Of a stretch of DNA of 26,807 nt, positions 16,742-23,860 are shown piece after piece. Every line of letters begins with the position of its first letter. The first letter of the stretch is position 1. A model generated the notes under the pieces. It did not search any database, was not told the DNA's origin, and was given only the letters and a program-made list of their open reading frames with translations. The stretch is taken from the IMG/VR virus record IMGVR_UViG_3300031569_000030, positions 1-26,807 of that record, one strand, 5' to 3'. The stretch is from a virus. Both the position numbers and the translations under genes were made by a program.

Positions 16742-17488
16742 TTATGATTTTTCATTTTGAGTATCTTGATTCAGTTGAGAAGATGCTGCTTGAATAACCG
16801 CTTGATCTCTTATTATGACTCCTGCATATTGTAGTATTTTTAATATAAGCTCAGTTTGTTGCATATCACTTATTTCAAAATTAACTGATCCAGTTGATGG
16901 TATAACAGGAGTTAAACTAAATCCAGGTGTTCCATCCCACACATATTGACCTAAAGTACCTACTCCATATCCCCATATTGGGTCTAATGGTTTTCTAATG
17001 TAGTTAAAGCCAATATCAGCGTTAGCTGGATTACTTAAAGCTGGATAAACCGTTAATTTATTTTGTTGATAAATAGCTATTGGATGATTAATGCTTGGTT
17101 GCAATAAAGGTGAAAGAGTTTGTTGATGATATTCTCTTTTACTAACTATTTCTATTTCAGGAGCTCCTATTGCTTTTTCATAAAAAGCAGAGCCAAATCT
17201 GTGAAGATCTGTTGGTAAGGTATATACACTACCAGTAACAGCTGATGCAGATGCATTTTTTTCAAACACTTGAAACTCATCTTTCATTTTATCCATACGA
17301 GAAGCAAACTCTACATCTGTTTTTGGCATACGTATATACTGGTTATATTGCTCAAAAAAGTCTTCAAATATTTCTAGCTGAGCTTGAGCAGCGACTTTGT
17401 TAAACTCTTCAGGTGTTAAATATCCTCTTTGTTCTTTATTAAGGACAGTTAATACTGTGGTATATACCGTATTTACGTTTATTGCCAT
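16742..17488 (-). CDS. Head-tail adaptor/ring protein (tail stabilisation type)
   Basis: 248 residues from the chosen ATG at 17488. The motif VYTTVLTVLNKEQRGYLTPEEF (8-29), followed by QAQLEIFEDFFEQYN, matches what I recall as the first ring or stabilisation protein of crAss-like and marine Bacteroidota podophages. The rest is mixed helix and beta with Pro/Tyr-rich loops. An upstream in-frame ATG at 17527 would add 13 residues (Pro- and Phe-rich) encoded by the intrinsic-terminator hairpin, so I reject it. It lies just below portal and capsid in gene order, as expected of the portal-proximal adaptor. It ends two bases before the next connector gene. Confidence 0.65.
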   Translation of the reverse strand: MAINVNTVYTTVLTVLNKEQRGYLTPEEFNKVAAQAQLEIFEDFFEQYNQYIRMPKTDVEFASRMDKMKDEFQVFEKNASASAVTGSVYTLPTDLHRFGSAFYEKAIGAPEIEIVSKREYHQQTLSPLLQPSINHPIAIYQQNKLTVYPALSNPANADIGFNYIRKPLDPIWGYGVGTLGQYVWDGTPGFSLTPVIPSTGSVNFEISDMQQTELILKILQYAGVIIRDQAVIQAASSQLNQDTQNEKS

Positions 17489-17500
17489 TTTAATATTTTT

Positions 17501-17531
17501 AAAAAAAAAGGGTGGCGATAAAACCACCCTT
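17501..17531 (-). terminator. Intrinsic terminator after the 272-residue gene
   Basis: On the minus strand a perfect 8-bp stem AAGGGTGG/CCACCCTT (arms 17524-17531 and 17508-17515, with an 8-base loop) runs straight into nine T (17509-17501). It lies only 12 bases before the start codon at 17488, leaving no room for a new promoter. The tail genes must therefore be read through it or transcribed from a promoter inside the upstream gene. Confidence 0.85.
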
Positions 17532-17546
17532 ATTTATAATCACTTG

Positions 17547-18365
17547 TTATTTTAGTTTTTTCTCGATTGATTTGAAAACTTCAACTCCTTCGTCTGTCTT
17601 TAAAAAAGCAGCAAAAGCTGAGTATGGGTTTTCTTCAAAAGGTACTTTCATTAACTTTTTGCCATTAGAAGCCCAAGAAAATGTTCTTTGATCTTGTGAT
17701 AATGTAATTATACGTTCTTCAGTTGCTTTAACAGCAGTATTTCTTAATTGTATATTTTCATCATTTGCAAGTTGTAAGAACAAAGTAGGGTTATTTTTAG
17801 CAAATACTAATAAATCTCTTTTAAGCTCCTTAGAACTCATCTTATTTACCTCAGAACCAACTTCAGTTCTTAATATAGCTTCTGCATGATCAATATCTAG
17901 CTCTCTAGATAAAGCTAATGCTTGAAACTCATACTCTAAATATTCTAAATCATCAACAGCTTCTTTAACATCATCTTTTTCTTCATATCTTTTATTTAAC
18001 TGTGGATGATATATAGATAATAACTTTTGTAAAGATTGTTTTTCTTTAGGTACAAATAGAGTTCCATCTTTAAATATTATATGCTCCATAGTGCATTCAC
18101 CTTTTTGTTCTTCAACAAATGGACTATTTTGGTTAGAAGCATGTCTAATTTCTTTTTGTTTACCTTCTTTAGGATCAAACCACAATAAAGGAAATCTTCT
18201 TGTGTGTCTTGACGGTAAAGTATAAGTTAACGGTGCATAATCGTGTGTAAGATAATAAAGTCTATCTTTTACCTCCCAAGTATCTTTTTGCACTTTAGGA
18301 GTTTCAACGATTTTTTCAACCGTTTCTACAGCTTTTGCTGCAGGTTTTTTGTTTGTTTTTTCCAT
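17547..18365 (-). CDS. Unrecognised protein between two terminators, 272 residues
   Basis: I do not recognise the family. The N-terminal 30 residues are Lys/Ala/Val-rich and probably disordered. Residues about 30-75 are rich in aromatic and basic residues (RLYYLTHDYAPLTYTLPSRHTRRFPLLWFD). The middle and C-terminus look helical, with acidic (YEEKDDVKEAVDDLEYLEYEF) and basic stretches. Position between the capsid genes and the first connector suggests a head-completion, capsid-decoration or assembly role, but that is only context. The gene is isolated by intrinsic terminators on both sides. Its leader is nearly identical to the leader of the scaffold-like gene, which hints at shared translational or transcriptional control. 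It starts at an ATG without a Shine-Dalgarno sequence. Confidence 0.7.
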   Translation of the reverse strand: MEKTNKKPAAKAVETVEKIVETPKVQKDTWEVKDRLYYLTHDYAPLTYTLPSRHTRRFPLLWFDPKEGKQKEIRHASNQNSPFVEEQKGECTMEHIIFKDGTLFVPKEKQSLQKLLSIYHPQLNKRYEEKDDVKEAVDDLEYLEYEFQALALSRELDIDHAEAILRTEVGSEVNKMSSKELKRDLLVFAKNNPTLFLQLANDENIQLRNTAVKATEERIITLSQDQRTFSWASNGKKLMKVPFEENPYSAFAAFLKTDEGVEVFKSIEKKLK

Positions 18366-18388
18366 AATATAATATAATATAATAATTA
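18361..18388 (-). repeat. Pentameric AT-rich leader, copy 2 (272-residue gene)
   Basis: On the minus strand the 28 bases ending in ATGGA consist of TAATT plus three ATTAT pentamers, ATT and the start. It matches the leader at 21473-21500 at 24 of 28 positions. All four differences fall at the same place in the five-base period. It overlaps the end of the T-run of the upstream terminator by one base. Confidence 0.7.
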
Positions 18389-18413
18389 AAAAAGATCCTG
18401 CCGAAGCAGGACC
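18388..18413 (-). terminator. Intrinsic terminator after the capsid genes, TTCG loop
   Basis: On the minus strand the hairpin GGTCCTGC-TTCG-GCAGGATC forms an 8-bp stem with one G-U pair and a very stable UUCG tetraloop, followed by six T (18393-18388). It lies after the small post-capsid gene and 22 bases before the next start codon. Its place matches the leaky terminator after the T7 capsid gene, which lowers expression of the tail genes. Leakiness is inferred because no promoter is seen between it and the next gene. Confidence 0.85.
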
Positions 18414-18433
18414 TTATTATTGTTAAGAGCTAT

Positions 18434-18775
18434 TTATAAAGTTGCTCCAGCTATTGTTTGTCCTTCTACTTTCATATTAGCAACAGGTGCATTAGCACCA
18501 CCATCTAAACCACATTTTTCAATTGCTGAAATAACGTTATTTATAATGATGTCTTGTGTTAACACAGCAGCAGCGCCATCGATGTATCCATCAGCAGCAA
18601 CTGTTAAAGTGTGAGATATAACCTCAGGCACAGTATCAGATGAAAAAACTACATCACTGTATTTTATCTCTACTGAAGTTGCGCTTGCAGATTTAACAGT
18701 GATAATACCTTCAACAGGTAATAACAATGATGAACCTTCGTTTGCTTCGTTTCTTGTAAATTTTATGTAAGCCAT
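18434..18775 (-). CDS. Small capsid-associated protein candidate, 113 residues
   Basis: Predicted to be mostly beta, Val/Ser/Ala-rich and weakly acidic, with no signal or membrane segment. The start is MAYIKFTRNEANEGSSLL, and the C-terminus contains a single Cys (KCGLDGGANAP). It follows the major capsid gene by 26 bases and precedes a strong intrinsic terminator, so it shares the high-output end of the capsid transcript. Small abundant proteins placed there are often capsid decoration, cement or head-fibre proteins. I do not recognise a family and the role is context only. Confidence 0.6.
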   Translation of the reverse strand: MAYIKFTRNEANEGSSLLLPVEGIITVKSASATSVEIKYSDVVFSSDTVPEVISHTLTVAADGYIDGAAAVLTQDIIINNVISAIEKCGLDGGANAPVANMKVEGQTIAGATL

Positions 18776-18801
18776 AATTTCTATATTTTAAATGTTAATA
18801 A

Positions 18802-20268
18802 TTAAGATGTAAACAATACAAAATTGTTAGCAGCTTGTGTTACTAAACATCTTTCAGATAGATAGTGTACTTCCATAGCATCTAAAGAAGAAGTGTATGC
18901 TCCACCGACAGAACCAGTGATCCATGACTTCATTCTACGATCATCAGTTTCAGAAGCTCTATATCTTACATGTAAGAAAGGACGTCTGATATTTGATCCT
19001 AGCATTTGATCATAAACTGTAGAAGTTCCAGCAGGAACTAACACACCTTTGATATTTGTAACCATACCTCTTGTAGAAGCATCGTTTAAATATTTCCAGT
19101 CAGTTTTATAGAAGTCATAAGAACCTCTTCTAAAACCAGAGAAACCAAAGTTAAGAGCCATTTCTGATTCGTTATCAAATAAACCGTAAGATGCAGCAGC
19201 AGTAGAAGCAAAACCTCCACCAGCTTGAGCAGCAATCATATCATCAAAATCAAGAGCAGTAGCTCTGTCTAAGAATAACATGTTTTCTTCAATAGCACCT
19301 TGTAAATCTAATTGCTGTAAGATAGCATCAAAATCTCCTAATGCACCAGCTCCAGGAGCAGCAGCACCAGCAAATCCAGAATAAACGTTACCTCTAGCGT
19401 TTAGAGAAGCGAATAAACCTTCAGTACCTGTACCGTAGTTATTAGCAGCAGTGTTAACAGTAACACCAGAAGCAGCAGTAGCTTTTTCACCTTCAACCAT
19501 AGCCATTTCAAGATAATCTTCATATCTTAATCTAGTTTCTGATTCAGCTTTCATATACCACAAGTATCCAGATGTACCATCTTCAGTAGCAACTTCGATC
19601 CAACCGATCTGAGCAGTGTCAGAACCGTTTACGAAATATTTGTCTTTAATGATAATTGGTCTATTGCTAAATTGAGTAACTTGAGGAGTAACAGAACCTA
19701 TCATTCCTTCAGTACCTTTAGCAAAATCAGAACCGTAAACAAATACTTTTAAGTCTGAGTTACCTAATGCTCCAAAAGTAGCAGCAGTATAACAAACAGC
19801 AGTAAAAGTAAAAGTTCCAGGTGCTGGAGTAGCATCGTTAGCAGCTGCAGTAACCAAACCTTTTAGTGTTAATCCAGAAGCTGGATCAAATACCACTATA
19901 CTTTGGTTGATTCTTACAACTACTTCGTTAGGAGCAGCTCCAAGAGGCGTTTGTACAGTAAAAACTGTACCAGCAGCGTTGTCAACTTTGTCTACATTGT
20001 CATAACCAACATGTAATCTATTTTGTTCAGACCAAATTACTTGATCCGATGTCATTGGCATTTCAGCGCCAACCATTCTTAAGAAACCTGATAACGTTCT
20101 GTTACCAAATCTTTCTACTTCTTGCTCATAGAGCTCAGGTAGATATTGTTGTGCAAAATCTGCAAAATTAGCTCCAGCTGCATCATTCCACTGTAAATAG
20201 TTAGTAGAAAGGATCGATTGATCTTGAGTAGGTGCTAATCCAGCGTTTGTTACATTGAATTGTCCCAT
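18802..20268 (-). CDS. Major capsid protein
   Basis: 488 residues, a usual size for the coat protein of crAss-like and marine podophages. It lies between a scaffold-like gene and a small capsid-associated gene, and upstream of a strong terminator. The N-terminus has YLPELYEQEVERFGNRTLSG (about 43-62), a helix expected in HK97-fold coats. The rest is Ala/Gly-rich with many beta segments, and MTSDQVIWSEQNRLHV resembles sequences I recall in Bacteroidota phage coats. It has visibly higher G+C and more regular codon use than its neighbours, as expected of the most abundant protein. HK97 fold is inferred, not demonstrated. The start has an A-rich leader and no Shine-Dalgarno sequence. Confidence 0.8.
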   Translation of the reverse strand: MGQFNVTNAGLAPTQDQSILSTNYLQWNDAAGANFADFAQQYLPELYEQEVERFGNRTLSGFLRMVGAEMPMTSDQVIWSEQNRLHVGYDNVDKVDNAAGTVFTVQTPLGAAPNEVVVRINQSIVVFDPASGLTLKGLVTAAANDATPAPGTFTFTAVCYTAATFGALGNSDLKVFVYGSDFAKGTEGMIGSVTPQVTQFSNRPIIIKDKYFVNGSDTAQIGWIEVATEDGTSGYLWYMKAESETRLRYEDYLEMAMVEGEKATAASGVTVNTAANNYGTGTEGLFASLNARGNVYSGFAGAAAPGAGALGDFDAILQQLDLQGAIEENMLFLDRATALDFDDMIAAQAGGGFASTAAASYGLFDNESEMALNFGFSGFRRGSYDFYKTDWKYLNDASTRGMVTNIKGVLVPAGTSTVYDQMLGSNIRRPFLHVRYRASETDDRRMKSWITGSVGGAYTSSLDAMEVHYLSERCLVTQAANNFVLFTS

Positions 20269-20280
20269 TATATTGAGTTT

Positions 20281-21477
20281 TTATTTTTTTCTTATTTTTA
20301 ATTTAGCACTATTTACTCCGCTAACCGCTTTTATTTTCATGCCACCTAAAAATACTGCATCTGGATCAGGAGATAATCTTGGTTCAGAATTAATGTTTTT
20401 AGACTTAGCAAACTCTGTTTTCACAGCGTCAGCTTTTCCTTGTTCATAAAAGTGACTAGCTATAGTGTCTATGTTTTGTGCCGCAAACAAAGATTTGTGG
20501 TAGTTACTTAAATCTGTAATTGCCCCATCTTCATTTAAGAACTTCTTAAGAAAATTTGCAATATCATTTTGATTTTTTGCTAACTCATTTGGATTATTAA
20601 CTTGATATTTCACATTTTTATCTTTTAACTTGAAATCAAAACCTTTGAAATCTTCATTAAAAAACTGGTTTGATCTATCAATAAAATCTTCACGAGTCTT
20701 ATTTACCTTGTCTTGCTCACTATTGTATCGGTTGAAAAAATCCATAGCTTTTTGTTGTTCCTGAGTAACGCCCGGTCTCAACTTGATCTCGTCGTAATAT
20801 TTACTCTTGGTTTCTTCCAAAAAGTTTTTGGCTTTAGCAACCTCTTCCTTTATTGCAAGCTTACGCTTACGTACAGTTTTTTCATCATCTTCTTCCTCAT
20901 CATATGAAAATTCATCATTAAGTAAAAACTCAATTTCTTCGTTATCTAAATGAGGTTTAGATTGTTTATAAAATTCTTTTAGTAGTGTAACGTCGTCAGA
21001 ACTAGAATAATCAGCATTTAACCTTACGTAGTCTTCAACTGTTCCACCAGTTTCTTCCATAAATGAAACTAGTTTTTCGATGTTTTCTGGTAAAGGTTTA
21101 CCTGTCACCTTTTCATCTCTTACTGCTTCTTTTAATTCATTAGTAGCTTCTTTAACTTCTTCTTTAACTTCTTCTTCTTTTACTTCTACTATTGGCGAAA
21201 CTACTTCTTCGGTGCTCCGTACTTCTTCAACCACTTCTTTGCTACTTGTCTCGTCTTTCTTTTCTTCGACAATAACATTGCTATCATTTGAGCTTTGTGT
21301 TTGAATGGCATCTTCTTTATTTTTATTTAAATCTATCTTAGCTACTTCAGTTTCTTTTACATCTAGCTTTTTAGATAAATCTATTTTGTTAGATTCTGGT
21401 TTGTTATTGGATAATTTTTTAGGACGCTTTTTTATTTTAAAGTCACCCTCTTGTGGTATATTTTCTTTGTTTTCCAT
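20281..21477 (-). CDS. Head scaffolding-like protein
   Basis: 398 residues, highly charged. Residues 1-135 are Lys/Glu/Val/Ser low complexity with repeated VKEE-type units (about 98-115) and are probably disordered. The middle is helical, with an acidic run DEEEDDEK (about 194-201). The C-terminus contains HFYEQGKADAVKTEF and ends in a basic tail (KLKIRKK). A disordered acidic N-terminus, helical body and basic C-terminus are typical of podophage scaffolds, whose basic end binds the coat protein. It lies between portal and major capsid genes, the standard scaffold position. No protease is seen nearby. Its leader resembles that of the 272-residue gene. Confidence 0.65.
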   Translation of the reverse strand: MENKENIPQEGDFKIKKRPKKLSNNKPESNKIDLSKKLDVKETEVAKIDLNKNKEDAIQTQSSNDSNVIVEEKKDETSSKEVVEEVRSTEEVVSPIVEVKEEEVKEEVKEATNELKEAVRDEKVTGKPLPENIEKLVSFMEETGGTVEDYVRLNADYSSSDDVTLLKEFYKQSKPHLDNEEIEFLLNDEFSYDEEEDDEKTVRKRKLAIKEEVAKAKNFLEETKSKYYDEIKLRPGVTQEQQKAMDFFNRYNSEQDKVNKTREDFIDRSNQFFNEDFKGFDFKLKDKNVKYQVNNPNELAKNQNDIANFLKKFLNEDGAITDLSNYHKSLFAAQNIDTIASHFYEQGKADAVKTEFAKSKNINSEPRLSPDPDAVFLGGMKIKAVSGVNSAKLKIRKK

Positions 21478-21500
21478 GATATGATATTATATGATAATTA
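21473..21500 (-). repeat. Pentameric AT-rich leader, copy 1 (scaffold-like gene)
   Basis: On the minus strand 28 bases run TAATT, ATCAT, ATAAT, ATCAT, ATC and the start ATGGA. It is 24 of 28 identical to the leader at 18361-18388 and has the same five-base period. It fills the gap between the portal stop and the scaffold start. Confidence 0.7.
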
Positions 21501-21502
21501 GC

Positions 21503-23860
21503 CTAGTTGTTAGGCATTTCAAAATTGGTTGGTAAAGTACCATCCTGTCTTTGTTGTATTAATTGACTTTGTTGAGTTGCTTGTATTTCAGTTCTTTTAT
21601 CTTTACGATCTTCTATTAAAGATTCTTTTTCTTTCATAGCTTGAACTTCCATAGACTTCAACTCTTTGTCAAATCCATACTGTAATTCTATTAATTGCTT
21701 TTTTAATTCAGTTTCGCTCTGCATTCTTTGTAATTCAAATTGAGATTTTCCTTGTTCAATTTGTAAAGTAGTTTGTGCTAAAGCCTGTTGTTTTTGAACC
21801 TCAGCCATAGCTGCTCTTTCAGATGCTTTTGCATTTGCATCAGCTTGAGCTTTTATATTTGCTAAATTATTTTGTTGGTCTTTTTCAGCTTTTTGCTCTT
21901 GCTTAAGTTTTAGTAACTTATTAGCTAGTTTTAAGTTTTTTATTTCTCTTATCTCTATAGCATCTGGCAAGCTTATTGACTGTTGTTGTAATGCTATTTG
22001 TATATTTTGCTCAAGTGCTGCTTTAGCTTCTTCATCTGGTTCAATTTCTAAATATATACCAAAGTCATGTAAGTGAAGATTTTGTATTTCCTCTAATGTC
22101 TTTACATTATAAAGACTTATGCTATCAATTAAACTTTCTCTTAGTAAATCAAACTGTATACTATCAGCAACTCTTAATGATATATTCTCACAAGCTCTTA
22201 ACGTTAAAAACAAACTAGCATTTAATATATGCCTAGTTGCAACGTTTGAATTAGCAGCTGCAAGTTTTTGTAAACCAACTAACGATTGCTTATCTGGCAT
22301 AGTACCATCTCTAGCTTCGTTAAGTCCTGTTACATCTCTAATCATCTTTAAGTAATACTCATATGTTGATATAAGAGAGTTTATTTTTTGACCACCTGAA
22401 GAAGTATTTAGTTCTTGTATTGGAACTTTACCTTGGTTAATATCACCATCTTGAGTCATTGATCTACCAACTATAGAACCTGTTTGAAAATACATATTCA
22501 ATGCTTCAGCTGGATTATAATTAGTTCCATTACCTAGATCTACCTCAGCTAAACCATCTACATCCATAAATACACCATCAGGAACTACTCTAGAAAGTAC
22601 TTGCTGTAGTTTTAAGGAAGTTAATTGAATCATGTCAGCAAAACCTATCATACGCTCTACAGTTGATTCTATACGACCTTTATACATGTGAGGTGCAACT
22701 AGTTGGTAATTCATATTAACTTTAACAGTGTTTGAATAAGGTCTAGTCATGTTTTCTGCTATCTTCCAGTCTAACATTATGTCGTGGCCTAATATTTTAG
22801 CTCCAGAATACAATACTTCTATTGATCTAGAAACTTTGTCAAAGTTATCGCTTGGTGGTGGATTAAAAAAGTCAGGTTTTTCTAAAGCTTTTTCTAAACC
22901 GTTTTCAGTATATTTTATTTTATATACTTGATCCATATAAGTTTTATATTCAAAATATAATACTTGTACAGTGTTATTGTTATCTTTACCTGTCCAGTTT
23001 CTAGTGTAATTAGTATTACCTGGGAATTTTTGTATTTGTTCTAGTTGTTGAGTTGTTAGCTCAGGAAACTCTTTTTTAAGTTCTGGTAAACTAATATTTT
23101 TAACTTCACCAACGTAGTATATATCTTCAAAATTAGGATCTTCTGTATAAGACCAAACTAGATTAGCTGGATCAACATAGTCAACAACAATACCTTCTGA
23201 TTTATTCCAAGAAGTTTTAACAGCTCCAATACCCAACACAACTAAGTCTCTATTAAATCTAGCTCTAGTTAAATCGTATTTGTTTTTAGCTAAAGTATTT
23301 TCTATTAATTCTTCTTCTGCAATTTCTATAGATTGTTTATAATCTAATTGCATATGAATTTCTAATTCTTCTTCTGTTTCTGGCGCACCAGCAGGAGCTT
23401 CTTTCAAATCAATACCTAATTCTTGTTGCATTGTTTGAATAAACTCTCTAGCTTGAATATCTCTATATATTTTATTAGCGTATTCAGTTCTTTTCTTTTG
23501 TGAAGCTGGATCTTGAGAAAATGCTTTTATATCATACATTTTATCAGACATACCATTTACAACAATATCTACAAATTTAGGTATAACAGGAACTGGTTTC
23601 CAGTCTAAGTTTAAATAAGATAAATCACCATTAATAGATAATTCGTCTTTGTATTTTTGAACAGATTGCTCTCCTCTAGCATATAATCTTCTTTGATGAA
23701 ATATAGTATAATTAAAAGAATACCTATTACCACCAACACCTTGACTAAACCACTCGCCTTCTATAGCTCTAGCCACTTGAAGACCGTATTCTGTAGTCAT
23801 CTTCTCTTCTTGAGGAATTACTTGATCTGGAAAAGAGCTTCTAGTATTAGTGTATATCAT
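21503..23860 (-). CDS. Portal protein
   Basis: 785 residues, directly after the terminase with no gap (TAA then ATG). Features I recall from portals of crAss-like and related Bacteroidota podophages include FVDIVVNGMSDKMYDI (about 96-111), RFNRDLVVLGIGAVKT (201-216), YVDPANLVW (228-236) and a central region with NEARDGTMPDKQS. It is long for a portal. From about residue 640 to 765 there is a Gln/Lys/Glu/Ala-rich coiled coil, followed by a short tail. The long C-terminal helix probably projects into the capsid as a barrel, as in P22. It should form the ring through which DNA is packaged and ejected. Confidence 0.85.
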   Translation of the reverse strand: MIYTNTRSSFPDQVIPQEEKMTTEYGLQVARAIEGEWFSQGVGGNRYSFNYTIFHQRRLYARGEQSVQKYKDELSINGDLSYLNLDWKPVPVIPKFVDIVVNGMSDKMYDIKAFSQDPASQKKRTEYANKIYRDIQAREFIQTMQQELGIDLKEAPAGAPETEEELEIHMQLDYKQSIEIAEEELIENTLAKNKYDLTRARFNRDLVVLGIGAVKTSWNKSEGIVVDYVDPANLVWSYTEDPNFEDIYYVGEVKNISLPELKKEFPELTTQQLEQIQKFPGNTNYTRNWTGKDNNNTVQVLYFEYKTYMDQVYKIKYTENGLEKALEKPDFFNPPPSDNFDKVSRSIEVLYSGAKILGHDIMLDWKIAENMTRPYSNTVKVNMNYQLVAPHMYKGRIESTVERMIGFADMIQLTSLKLQQVLSRVVPDGVFMDVDGLAEVDLGNGTNYNPAEALNMYFQTGSIVGRSMTQDGDINQGKVPIQELNTSSGGQKINSLISTYEYYLKMIRDVTGLNEARDGTMPDKQSLVGLQKLAAANSNVATRHILNASLFLTLRACENISLRVADSIQFDLLRESLIDSISLYNVKTLEEIQNLHLHDFGIYLEIEPDEEAKAALEQNIQIALQQQSISLPDAIEIREIKNLKLANKLLKLKQEQKAEKDQQNNLANIKAQADANAKASERAAMAEVQKQQALAQTTLQIEQGKSQFELQRMQSETELKKQLIELQYGFDKELKSMEVQAMKEKESLIEDRKDKRTEIQATQQSQLIQQRQDGTLPTNFEMPNN

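Noticed and set aside
16742-17527. Upstream start at 17527 for the first adaptor protein.
   Set aside because: The 13 extra residues are encoded by the terminator hairpin and T-run. The ATG at 17488 starts at the conserved N-terminus.
21478-21502. A Bacteroidota promoter (TAnnTTTG with upstream TTG) in the larger intergenic gaps.
   Set aside because: No good match was found in the gaps before 21477, 18365 or 17488; the main promoter probably lies to the right of the window.
21501-21515. Small inverted repeat GCCTA-GTTGT-TAGGC at the end of the portal gene as a terminator.
   Set aside because: The stem is only 5 bp, includes the stop codon, and has no T-run after it.
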